Assembly: GCA_025093985.1 (NCBI GenBank)
Contig: JACAAK010000011.1
Span: forward strand, 1,302,001 to 1,366,000
Reading direction: 5' to 3'
DNA: 64,000 nucleotides
From: Calvatia gigantea
Taxonomy: Eukaryota > Basidiomycota > Agaricomycetes > Agaricales > Lycoperdaceae
Below, piece by piece: positions 37,502 through 48,928 of this stretch. Position 1 is the first letter of the stretch. Every line of letters starts with the position of its first letter. A program made the position numbers and the translations under genes. The notes under the pieces were generated by a model. It did not search any database and was not told where the DNA came from. It saw only the letters and a program-made list of their open reading frames with translations.

Positions 37502-39857
37502 ATGAACTCTCCCAAAGAAATTACAGAAGACCGTGAGAGTGATTATTTATAGTCAGTCCGGCACATCTAGCATGTCGATGTGTCTTGCTAATTTCTGATT
37601 CACGTAGTCACGTTCTGAATCTCAGCAAAGGCGCATCACAGAACGAAGTACACGAAAGATATCGCACGCTCTCTCTCGTATTCCATCCGGACAAGCAACA
37701 GGATGAACAAGCAAAAGAAGTCGCCACCCGAAACTTTTTGAAAATACAAAAAGCATACCAAGGTCAGTTGCCACGCAGCCATTCAGCCCGTGGCTGATCA
37801 TACATTTACCAAAAGTCTTATCCGACACCTTTCTTCGGTACGCTTAAAATTGACGAAATGGCACCAGTCTTACGTTGTTGAAGTGAGGTATACGATCAAC
37901 TAGGTAGGTTCTATATTTCTAGGACCTCGACTCTCACCCTCAAGTTCCCACTCAGGTGACGAGGGGTTGGCTATCAAATGGCCGGAGGGGTTTCGGTCAA
38001 AATCTGCGGATGAAGTACGTGGTACCCTTGTCGTAATCTGCTTTCCTCTCGACAGTATTTAGGTACGAGAAGGCTTGTCCAAGATGAGGGGCGAACTCCG
38101 ACGGAACCATCAGCGGGAAGTTCTTCTACCCAAGGGAGCCCTTCATTGCATCGTAAACGCCACCCCGGTATTTCAGAACATTGGGCATGAATCCATTGTG
38201 AGCCGAATTGGTAGTGTTGGGATTGCGAGCTATTCGCTCCGGCACGACGTTCAGGTCAGACCTTTCTTGGAAGTTTTAAATTTTAAGACTGCTCACTCAG
38301 AAATTAGAAAAGCATTAGCGAGAAAACAACGATCGGCTTTGGAGCACAAGTCCGTAATCGGGTTCACCGCCTAGATCTCAGTGGAACAGTGCAACACCAA
38401 TTCTCTCCTCGATTATCGAGCTCAGTGAGTCATGCCACACGCCTCCGGTTTTCTTGCTCTTTGCCTGATTGTCGAAGGCTGTCGTTCATTTTGGGTTCCC
38501 ATTTCAAACAACATTAGAAAGCACCTATCAGGACGGCGCAAATTCCCTAATTATTAAAGCTGTTGCGGCTCTAGGTGCTCCTCTGCTTCTGACCCCTGCA
38601 TTGAACATTGGTCTGACCCGGAAGCTGTTCCGGCGAAGAAATGAACAAGCATCGATCGATGTTCACGTAGGACAGCAGCCTCACGTCAAAGTTCGACTGA
38701 CATCTCCTACCCCTTTTGGTCTCAAATTCAATAACGTTAGACATGACCACGGGGAAGGTCCTACAGGGAGCTCCGCCTCCTTGTCGGGGCTAGAAGCGGG
38801 AATCACCTTCACATCGTATGGTTTGGACCTGGAACAAGGCGACCCTAAGCTAGTAGGAGAGTTTGGTGTGAATTTACTGGAATTAGGGACAACTTTTAAA
38901 ACTGGGTTAACCCTCGGCGTAACTGGCGTCAACTGGCTTCTATCCGCAATCTGGTCAATCCCATCGAAATCCACCGAAATTACTACCACGACGACTTTAG
39001 GCGGAGCTGGGATCGTCCTCGTGCTTGAGTAAGTTATAAACTCCTCAATGAGTTGGCGACGTAACCGATGTGACTTCAGAATGACCCGTTTGGAACAGCG
39101 TCTTAATCTACCAATCGTATTATCGACAGAGTTCAGCGGTGCTCTGGCATTTTGCACTACTGTGGTGCCTGCTTTAACAGGTGTTCTACTGTATCGAATT
39201 ATATTACTCCCACGCCGACGTGCTCAAAGGCTTGCGTAAGCACACGATAAAAGTGAGTGTCACTGGACTAACACTTGACACAGGCATCTCCGCTCCACTC
39301 GCAAGGCGCTGGAAGAATCGGAGGAGCGACGGGAGAGAAATGCTGTCGAAAACCTTCTGAAGGACCTCGCCCGAAAACACACCCAAACCGAGAAGTCGAA
39401 ACAAGGCTAGTAGTTGTCCTCGTCCAATGGCAGACTCATCTTAAGGGCTACTCCTCCAGGCCTAGTCATTCTCGAGGCCAGCTACGGTTCCAGCGAAAGG
39501 GAAGAGGGTGCGCCAGACCTAACCCTCGATGTGACAATTCCACTCCAGGTTCTTGTCAGAAACTCGCAGCTCTATATTCCAGGTGGTGAAGAAGCAAAAG
39601 TAGCCTCTTCTCACAAAACTCTGTTTCCCGATTGCTGACTTGTCATTTGATGCCCAGTTAGCCATGCAGGGCTTTTTCGACCCTGCCCCTGCTGTCCCTA
39701 AAGCCCTTCGAGTCCGCTACCTCTTTCGAGAACAGATGCACTACGCCGAAATACCCGATTACTTGCCGAGCTTGTTGCCGCTCTTAGGTTCGCAAAAGTT
39801 CCGACCGTTTTATAACTTCTGAACATCCCTACAGAGCACCGAGTTGATGACCAATGA
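37502..39857 (+). CDS. DNAJC11-like J-domain protein (mitochondrial)
   Basis: Predicted exons: 37502-37551, 37608-37762, 37816-37837, 37884-37903, 37923-38014, 38063-38254, 38308-38424, 38478-39028, 39080-39235, 39284-39405, 39460-39599, 39658-39787 and 39835-39857, about 589 aa. The N-terminal J domain (about residues 15-80) has the HPD motif in SLVFHPDKQ. The long rest matches DNAJC11: FGAQVRNR, LDLSGTVQHQFSPRL, and the C-terminal DUF3395 region GLVILEASYG, GFFDPAPAVPK and RVRYLFREQMHYAEIPDYLP. DNAJC11 associates with MICOS/SAM complexes and supports cristae structure. Two successive exons are 22 and 20 nt. Intron 10 (39406-39459) starts GC (CAAG|GCTAGT), which is needed to recover GLVILEASYG. 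An AAG acceptor is used at introns 2 and 3. Confidence 0.9.
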
Positions 39858-41657
39858 AAATCAGGTGCTAAACCCATCCCATTTACGTCGCCCCGACTTT
39901 ATCTTCTGTCACTGATCGTAGAAATGGCTTTATAGGCGTCACAGATCAAACTAGCTATTAAAATAATCTGAATTTCATACCTGAGCTTTTGGCGAGGAGT
40001 TGGCGCATTAATGCCCCTCGCGATAGCCGTAAGCCGATCGTATGGCTTACCGGTCATTTCCTTAGCCCAACCTTGATTCCCCTTCGTCGTGCCCGTGCTC
40101 TTTCCTGAATGTTATCACCTTCATATCGGCTATTGTTGACGTTAATCAAGCCAATTCACATTCGACACATGCAAACCCCAACCTCGTGTCGGCAGTGAGT
40201 CTCGCCACGCGAACACAATGGTCGTTGTTGGTCATTACGCCGGTACCACCTCCCTCGCCACCAGAGCCTGAACAGCGACACATAGGCCGACAGGTTTTTG
40301 GCAGCCTGCATTGAATCACTCCGTGGTTCGTCGGCATTGAACCTCAAAGAGATGTCAAGAACGATCAATACTTAATCTGTTCCACATTCGCCTCATCTAT
40401 CTATCTGACTGATCAAACCATCGAAGGCACCCCATCCCGCCGGCCGGGGAGCAGGCGACAAGTATCCACTGGCGACCTCAGCCAAAGAAAGCTTGAAGGG
40501 TTGCCGATCACTGTCACATACCTCCGCCATTCATTGTCAAATGGGTTTAGCCCTCTTTCAAGGAAACATAGGGGCTGAATGCGACCCCGGACATTATATG
40601 TGATTGTCAACACTTGATCTCGGCGCATCCCTACTTACTTAACACCCTATCCCAAGCTTAGCGGAATTTCTTTAAGCATCAATGAGAAGAGAACAAGAAT
40701 GTATGCAGGGTTGTGATAACTTGCGGCATTTACGGTGATCTGTGCCTTCACTTGTTCCCAAGAAATCTCGCTGGGCGGTGTCTTCGACCCTCCTGGAAGA
40801 GTCCGTGTATGCCCGTAAGGTGGGCAGAGCAACTCGACAGACCGCACCCTTAAAATTCAATACCACAGCCCGATTCACTGATTCCTGGTGCCTCTCCGCA
40901 AATCAGTCACCTCGTTCTAGCCCAGGGTGTCCCCCATCAGCCAGGTGCAAGCCGACCGGTCATAAAGCCGATGGGATGTCGCATCGCCCATGATCGGGTG
41001 TACTCCAAAGACTCCAAACGCTTCACAGTCCCAGATCGGCATTCAAAGCCCAAAATATTTGAGTCCGTGTTATGTGACGGGTGAAGTATATCAATGAATA
41101 CAATTGAGATGCCCGTATGGCACTGAGTTTTGACTTCGTTTGAGGGTCGACACCCAGAGATCTATCTCATCAACCCGAATTCAAAGCAGGTTTATTAACA
41201 TCTGATTCGATGCTTGCATTGGTGGTTCAATTACATTATGGATCGGGTTTTCATGAGATCGTAGATCTAAGATAACCTCAGGATCATGCGATACTTAGAG
41301 TTAAAGTCAGCAAGCATCGAGATTCGCGACGGTCTCGCTTTCTCAGGTACACACAAAAATAGGTTTCTTCTAGACTTGTCCGCTCCGTTTGCAAGCGACT
41401 CACCTTTTGACGGCGTAAACTATCGTGCGAACACTTTGACAAGCTCCTTACGTTCCAGTCCCTGGAACCTAAGGTTATACATGTGGGCTGCTCAATGCAA
41501 AGCTAACAAGAAAACAATTGTTGTGTTCACACATCCGTTCCCCGGTCGGCCCTGCGGCACCATCATCAACCCAGATCCTTATATAGGCCGGGTCAAATCC
41601 ACCTCCACTGAGCGGTTTTCCTCCCAGAAGCCTCCCAACATTCCTGACGACAGGGCA
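39858..41657. other. Intergenic region upstream of the WOPR gene
   Basis: About 1.8 kb. A frame with the same phase as the WOPR start is open from 41286 to the gene start, but family similarity begins at MQRPTLQN, so this is more likely leader or promoter. Long upstream regions are common for WOPR regulators. No other gene seen. Confidence 0.45.
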
Positions 41658-42904
41658 ATGCAACGTCCAACACTCCAAAACGTCCGTGTTCGATCTACCC
41701 GCGACGCCCTCCAAGTTTTCAACGGTGTCGCCACAAACAGATTACCCCTCACCACACGACGTCTGGACGCCGAAGAACGACGAGCTATTGTTCCTGGAAA
41801 TGTATACGTTTGGTGAGAAAGCCTCAAAATGAAGTTCAGCCGGTGTTAACTGCTATGGTCAAGGGAGGAGCGTGGTGCTAATACCGAACCTACTGGCCTT
41901 GGGATGGAGAGATGGTTCGTCCTTGTCACTTTTATTGCTTCTATTTTACTGATGCCTTCTCCAGGACTGATGGGATGGGATGGGGCCCCAGTCGTGGGTA
42001 TATCATTTTGCTGTTGTCCGTTGAGTTGCTGAGCCCTGCCTTCGGTACTGGCAGGCGTGAGAGACGTAGGTGACCATTCCGTGCTCCCCTGCCCCTTCAG
42101 CGCTGACATGGAGTGTAGGAGTTCTTATTCTACCATCAGAAGGAATCCGACCTCAACGATGATGGAATTAATCCAGTGACTCCTTGGGCTCAAATGATGA
42201 GGTGGGCCCACTTCCCTCAGTTTCCCTCCGAGGGCCTCATTGATTGACCTGGGGTTGTTCTCATTAAAAGACCTTCAGCTGGGCGTCTGTCGAACAGGTC
42301 TTATACGTTAGATCCTAGAAGTACTCCGGAGTCCGAACGGCTCATCAAACAAACATATAGTGTCCATGTTTCTTTACCCGCTGATCGTGCACGCGGTATC
42401 ATAAGAAAATGGCACCTTAGTACGTACCCTTCTTTTTCAAGCTACCCGAAACGCCTAACGAACGGCCTTGATAATTTAGCTGCGTATTTTAGTCAAAACA
42501 AACTTGATGAACTACGAACTGTAGACGAAATCCCTGGCATCGGCAATGTGACCGTTCCTGAAGGATGGTTCAAAAGTGCTCGCATCGGAAAGGCAAGACG
42601 AGACAGTCGAGCACAGGGCAATAATCCACAATCACCAGAGACCCTATCACAACCCTCGACTCCACCCTTCTATACATATCCCCTGGGTTCATCACCGACC
42701 TCGCAGCAGCGGCATGTCCTGGCACCCCATCCTTCCTCATCTTCACCTAGCCCATCAAGCCAATCAAGTACCACACCTTCACCATCAATCCATACCAGTG
42801 GCCAGGCCAATGGGCATCTTGTGCCTCTTGAATATCTGCAAAATGTGTCAGCCCCGAGGAGAGATCCAACTGATGAACAACTACTGCGCCGCTTCTCTCC
42901 TTAA
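41658..42904 (+). CDS. Gti1/Pac2 (WOPR) family transcription factor
   Basis: Predicted exons: 41658-41812, 41864-41914, 41965-41993, 42055-42065, 42119-42201, 42271-42419 and 42480-42904, about 300 aa. WOPR proteins (Wor1, Ryp1, Pac2, Gti1) are fungus-specific DNA-binding regulators of morphology and development. The bipartite domain is clear. The first half runs from RSTRDALQVF through TRRLDAEERRAI, VYVWEERG and MERWTDGMGWGPSRVRDEF to FLFYHQKE. The second half is RLIKQTYSV, RKWHLTAYFSQNKLDEL and PGIGNVTVPEGWFKSAR. A Ser/Pro/Gln-rich tail of about 110 residues follows. The start at MQRPTLQNVRVRS fits relatives, where the domain is at the extreme N-terminus. Exon 4 is only 11 nt and supplies the RVRD in SRVRDEF. 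Confidence 0.92.
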
Positions 42905-45900
42905 ATCTCCTACACCTTGTCTTGTTTCTAGACATGTCATTAGGATTTTTGTTAGCTCTTTTCTCAACTTAGATCACTCTTCACATGGACCACGAGTTGT
43001 AGTCTATCGCTTCATTTACACATAGTCGTCCGGACTTGCTTCATCATCTTGATTTAGCGTTTACAAATTTGCATGTACCTGCCAGGCTGCCACAAAGTGA
43101 ATAACAAAGTATAGGAATCAATCTCCGCCCTCACTTGGCTCACTTTGCCAGCCACCGGTTGTTCACCCAAAAAAAACGAGAGCGTGAAGCAATTACGTCA
43201 CCCGTTCAAAAGAGATCGACTTCCTCGACACCCACGTGAGGCAACCTCCTATGGCCATTCTTATCACCTGGGACGGTATTGGGGCAGAATATAACTAAAT
43301 CACGGTACGGTGATGATCAGGGCCGGATTGACACCATGCCGAAACTCCCCAAACCAGTTCGCTTCTCGTGAGCTATTACTGCTTGTGGGTCATTAATTCT
43401 CAGACGATAATCGAGCCGATCAATTAGGCATAAGACGCCAGCGAACATTCTTTCGAATCTGGGACCTCTGACTAGCGTTATGGGTTGATGGAATACTACA
43501 AGAGAAATTTAAAAATTACAGAAATATCGAAACTACCGCCTTTTTGTCAGCGGCCTTTTGTGAGACTCCCGGCTTCAAAGCTTCAAAGATCGCTGCCGCT
43601 GGAGTCGGCTTCTTTAGGGCAATTATTCATACTTTCGATTTGGCTCTCTGGCTCGCAGACATCCTGCCCAAATTTGGGTTCCTCAAAAGGCTAGCCTTTT
43701 TCACGAGTCGGCTATACGGCCACGCAGAAAAGCTTGCTGGAAAAGTGGCCGATTAATTAACGTCCACTCTTACTCAGCTATTCCCTGAAGGCACGGTCCT
43801 CAGCGTCACTCTGGCTGCGCGCAAAACAAAGTTACACGTTGTCCGCGGTCTATTTGTGAGGCAGTATCCATTCATAGAGCGCGGACTTACCGAGCAAGTG
43901 GTGTGCAGCAAATATACTTTGCTCTAGCACATTCATGGCCCAATCGAACATCTAATTTCTCATGCTTTAGCATTATAGTCTGGCATATGGCTGTATGTTA
44001 TCTGACCCAGAAGCAGGAATACGACATAATGGTGGTAAAGCGACGATGTCATAAATGTCTTGGCACGAAGATAGTCTTGACTCCACGGCTTCCTCTCTCA
44101 CATACTTTCGAGACACACCATCTTCAGCCGCCACTGCTCAAACTTCATACCTCTCCTAAATCCTTCTAGCTCCGTGCTTACTCGTATAGTCCCTACACAG
44201 TTGTCGACCAACGTGAGCTGTTGTCAACTGGTTTCCTCAAGAAGCGCCGAATCTGATCTTTCTGCAAACTGAAACCTGGCAGCGGCGCTATCTTGGCAGA
44301 CGGACTGGATCACGTCCGATACTAATGTTCGCCGCCCTCAGAACCGCAATAACATCGGGGTTTCGTCTTGGTGGGTTCGCCGTACCTCCTTTCGTGGGGG
44401 TGTGTTACCTCCAGGGTCTCACTTCGGACCGAATTTACCCTTTGATTTCTGGCGTCGCCTAGATCTCGGTGTTTTCGGGAGTGACCGATTAGTTCATGAG
44501 CTGGAAAGTACGATCCTGAATCATGGAGGCATAAAGGGAGCTTTTGAGTCCACTTTTACGCTGGGCCAAGTTCCAGGGGTTCGAGTCGTGTGTACCTTCA
44601 CGACTAATTAGCAACGAGGGAAAATTGTTTTCTGCTCCGCGAAATCAACTTCCGCCGCTGAATTTCCCAACGCAAGACATTACCCTGAACGCTTGGGGCT
44701 GCTATTGCGCGAAGGGAACCCCGATAATGGAAAACGCCAACCCAACCCTTAGCTCTCCGCCCGAAGCTGGGCACTCCATTCTCGATTTTTGCCTCTTTAC
44801 TCCTTATTCTTTACCCCCTCTTCTTAGAGCTCGGTAATAACAATTCAGGTAAATAATAGGCGTTTGAAGGTAGTTCTCTTCTCTTCTAGGCTGTTGGATC
44901 CGCGTTGAGGGAGTCGCAGCCAACGGTCAAAGTTCTCTCCAAGAAGAAAGTGAAACTGCGCGCTCCCTGTAACTTTTCCAACCAGGGCTACTCCTGACAA
45001 CGGGTTTATAAATGGATTACTCTGTGTATTTTGCAAGATTGCTTACCGATTCGGTCTCCTTCACATTTTAATTTCCGTTTCGCATCTTGCCATTGAACTA
45101 CGTTTCCACGTGAGCCGCCGCAGCGCCATCAGAGTGGGACGGAACCGAGCATTCTGGCTCTTAGGTTGCTGGGGGTTGCTGTGGGTATTTGGAGACTGGC
45201 ATGGGCTTAACAATCGACCGAGGGGACTCAGGCAGTGTGAGATGAAGCATTTTATCGTGGCGTGGATTTTGATATTTGCCAACCCAGAATGATCAAGTAG
45301 TACGGTGGGTATTGTTAAGCCCCTCCATGAGTGCAAGCAATGTTCCCAAGCCGCGGAGGCCGGGAAGGGAACCCTGATGTGAATCGATCAAGGAAAAAAA
45401 AGACTCACAGACGACTCGCCCATGAGGCGAAGCCCTCCCAGGAGGATCAGATAGAGAGATACCGTGTCCTGTTTACCATCATCAGTTTTTGACACATAAG
45501 TTATTTCTGATGGAGAACTTCGATGGGCTGTGTATACCGAACCTAATAGACCTGTGCACCTGGGTTTGCAAAATCCTGAGTTGTGCAGGTAAACTGTGCT
45601 TCTTCTGCCCTGGGTTACCGGCGGCTTCTGAGCAAGTCGGATTTACTGGCGTTAGGGCCGAGAACATATATTCTTCTTTGGCCAGGGGAATACCTAAAAT
45701 TGGAACCTTCCGGGTCCTTCGACAATCACAAGAATTGTTGCTATTGGCCAGAGATGTCTGCGGGAAAACCAGTGGAGATTACAGGTGGAAATATGTGAAA
45801 GGAGGCGTTAAGCGCTTGAGCCCTCAAGTTCACCAATTACGTCAGCGGCGGTGGGCGGGAGGTCCTGGGTCGTCTGAGTTTGGCTCCCGCAACGTTGAAT

Positions 45901-45908
45901 CTGCAACC
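42905..45908. other. Long intergenic region; one weak open frame
   Basis: About 3 kb. A 70-codon plus-strand frame at 43544-43756 (AAAGVGFFRAIIHTFDLALW and following) has protein-like composition with a hydrophobic segment but no start context, neighbours or family I recognise. An open frame at 45489 runs in phase into the RMD1 gene but lacks family similarity. No repeats or RNA genes seen. Confidence 0.4.
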
Positions 45909-47872
45909 ATGCACGATCCCTCAGGTTCGAAACAACCACCATCTTCTTCAGAAAACAAGCCTCGAGGTGCAAACCGCTCAACTAAAGTCGCTGGAAAACT
46001 CAAAGTTTTGCCCGAGCAACCGGAACACCTTCCGGTTCTCAACAAGAGTCCGGCAATTGTCTCTCCCAGAAGAACCGGTGACATTGCTGTGGATTTGACA
46101 GGTGAAAGTGAGGATGGTGATATCGAGAGCAGCGAGGAGAATGAACAGGAAGAAGAGGATGTCGAGGCATGTGGCCATAATCACAATCGAATGCGCCGGT
46201 GCTAACGAAGCGTGTATTGCTCCCATTCGTTTGCTTTAGGTGTACAACCAAATATCGCTTATACCAGATGGTACTGCTCGTAGAGATGCCCTTAAGCTTA
46301 CCAAGAAGAAAGCTAAGTCACTCCCTCGCGTCACGGCATATGCAACTGCGAGGTGGCCTCGTTTTCCTTCCTTCCGTTCCAAGACTAATACGAGATCATA
46401 CTTCAGTTCATATCGAATGAATGAACTCATGAAATTTTTCAATGCCAGAAGGAATGCTTACCATGCAAACCCGAAACTCATCGACGATGTCCTTTATACC
46501 CCTTATGTCTATGAAATCCAACCAAGGAACGATGGTCGTCAATCGCATTTAGAACCTGCCCCTACTGGTGATTTACTGGGGATTCCTGAATTACGAAGAG
46601 AGACTCTTGAAGATGATGACCGGACCGTAAAAAAGAAGAAGAGGTTCTTCGATACCACCGCACACGAAGCAGAGATATTCATGTTTCAATATGGAACAGT
46701 GGTTATTTGGGGAATGACAGAAGCTCAGGAAAGGCGCTTTTTAGCCTCGATGTCAGAGTTCCTACGAATTGGATCTTTAGTCTTTGCTGACTTTAAAGCT
46801 TCCAGAAAGCGGTTTGAGATTGACAGATTGGGTAAATCAGAGTTCTTTTCCCTTCAAGTTTCGCTCATTTTTTCAAAAGCCACGGAAAACGTTGAAATGG
46901 AGGACCTCAATTACTACTATGCAAACTACAGCCGGTAGGCTGAATCCATGCCTCTTTAGTACTTCTCATTGACTTAATTGGCTTTAGGATTTATAACGAC
47001 GTGATCACACTACGCAAGGGCTCGAGTTATATGTACGCCTCCGCCAACACCCCCATTAACCCCTCGACTCATCATGCCAAGGACTAAACTTTCCTTATCC
47101 TACGCGCTTTCACAATCTGTAAAAATATCTCTCGTATGCGTCCAACCCTTCTTTCTGCAGCCCTTGCTCATCCTGGTCCAGTTCGAAGAGCTCATCTCTT
47201 CGACAATAGAAGAAACCAAGGATATTCCGGAAGTCATCAGCGAGACAGGAAAAATTGGTATGCCGCACAAAGGTCTGTCCCTTGTGCCCGAAGAGAACCT
47301 GCAGCCTAATCATCCCGGTAGAAATCATGCAGCAAATCGGGCAACTCTTCCTGCTTAGGACGAACATCAATTCAGTTGGTTCCGTTCTAGATTCTCCGGT
47401 ATGACTTTTATCCCCTTCAGTGACCATACTCTGAACAATGTCTCTTGTACCCGTTTAGGAGGTGTTTTGGGTGGGTATTTCATTCCCCCAATGGCGTTCA
47501 CAGGGTTCTTTCTTCTGAACTGTTTCCGAAGAGTTATCCAGACCTTCAGCCGTTATATGACGCGGCCCGAAGCTATCTCGAGATTCCTCAACGCATCAAT
47601 CTGTTAAACACACGTGTGGAGGTAGGTTCACACAAGGTGTGAGCCTCAAGCCCTTTCGTTGACTCGCTTGATCAGGTTTTGCAAGATATGTTACAGCTTC
47701 TGAAAGAGTCCGTGTCAAGCAAACATGCAGAGCGGTTGGAACAAATTGTCATTGTTCTCATTGCAATAGAAATAGGTCCGGGATTGTCTTCAAGGCCGGA
47801 TGTTATTCGTTGCTGACATACACGCTCCTAGTTCTTGGTATCATCACTATACTCGTGGATCTAATGGCCTAA
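45909..47872 (+). CDS. RMD1/RMND1-type DUF155 protein
   Basis: Predicted exons: 45909-46166, 46240-46934, 46988-47032, 47082-47133, 47182-47272, 47322-47398, 47459-47470, 47532-47621, 47676-47775 and 47832-47872, about 486 aa. It belongs to the DUF155 family of yeast RMD1 (sporulation) and human RMND1 (mitochondrial translation). Hallmarks are FDTTAHEAEIFMFQYGTVVIWG, MTKLSLSYALSQSVKISLFE, ELISSTIEETKDIPEVISET, QQIGQLFLLRTNIN, and a C-terminal membrane segment IVIVLIAIEIVLGIITILVD. The first 85 residues are Ser/Pro-rich and then acidic. Intron 1 uses a GC donor (GAG|GCATGT) to join the acidic stretch to VYNQISLIPDG. Exon 7 is 12 nt (EVFW). An AAG acceptor at 47531 gives EVFWSYPDLQPLYDAARSYLE. 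It is convergent with SEC5. Confidence 0.9.
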
Positions 47873-48928
47873 AGGCGCGGAACTAAGTACCGGTCCCCTT
47901 GGCCGTTGATCGATGATTGATACCCTCTTGCTTGTAGGTTATACCATGTTCTCTCATATTTTCCCGATTTACACCTGCTTCCATCTTTCCAATCTATCAT
48001 CCAATGTGAACCCGCAGTGGGAAGCCATGTGTTACCCCGCTACGAGATGGGCGAACCGATTAGGTCCCGTACGCCGTGCTTTCGGTAACTGGTGAGGGTG
48101 TAAGAACCTGGAAGAACCTGTCCTCCTTTTTTCCGCCGTTCAGGCTACCTGCGGTTGCGAAAAGTTTGAAGCGGCTCATCACAGGGGACAAGGATTGGGC
48201 AGAGAAAATCCGACGCCACACAAACAAATGCTATCCAAGGGTGTTAAGACGGATTGGGGACCACCTTTTGTCTCGCTTTTTCTTTTACCATATGTGCCAC
48301 GAGCATTTAACCTTTGCACATGGTTCTACTTGATCTTAGTAATATCCGAGCTGCCTGGGACACGGTGGTGGGGCGTCTACCTTATCTTTGAAAGGGGAAA
48401 TCCGTAAAACCCACGGAGTTTCATTTTGAATTATCTATCTGCCGCAACAGTTGACCTGGGTCCTACTTGACCTACCCTGTCCGAGAGTCGCTTTTTTTCT
48501 TGCAGAAAAATAAAGGGGGTCCCATCATACGCACTGTTACAGTGTTTTCACCTCGGCAGTCTACCCTGGCTTACCCTGATAGGTTTGCCTGGGAAAAAAA
48601 TCGGGAGAATGCTTTGCAATCGGGTTTCGCATACATTGGACGTCCCCTACATTCTATCCAACTGCGCATACTCGTGTATGTAATGTTCCAAAGAACCCGC
48701 TACAGACAGGGTCAAGGACAAGGATACAAACCGGCAATATGGCATTTGTCAACTACGCCCACTTGACAGGTAACCGAACTCTCCGTGTTTATATGATAGG
48801 TATGTTTACGCTAAGGGTAGACTGGGGTTATGCCAATTCAAGGGAGGGAGGAAGAAGGAAAAACGAAACAACCGGTCATCTCATCTCCCGAACATCGCAG
48901 CACAGGAACGGTGGCTTCGGAATACCTA
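47873..48928. other. Region between RMD1 and SEC5, no supported gene
   Basis: About 1.05 kb between two convergent genes. Several plus-strand frames of 60-100 codons overlap (47913-48936), for example RLPAVAKSLKRLITGDKDWAEK, but I could not join them into one model and recognise no family. They may be a decayed gene or chance. Confidence 0.35.

Noticed and set aside
43485..44611. Scattered short plus-strand frames as a spliced gene
   Set aside because: I could not find a start, consistent phase or family match; left as intergenic.
47471..47531. CACAG acceptor inside RMD1 intron 7
   Set aside because: It leaves the next exon out of phase. The AAG acceptor at 47531 with a CTGAAC branch site keeps phase and gives the family-like EVFWSYPDLQPLYD.
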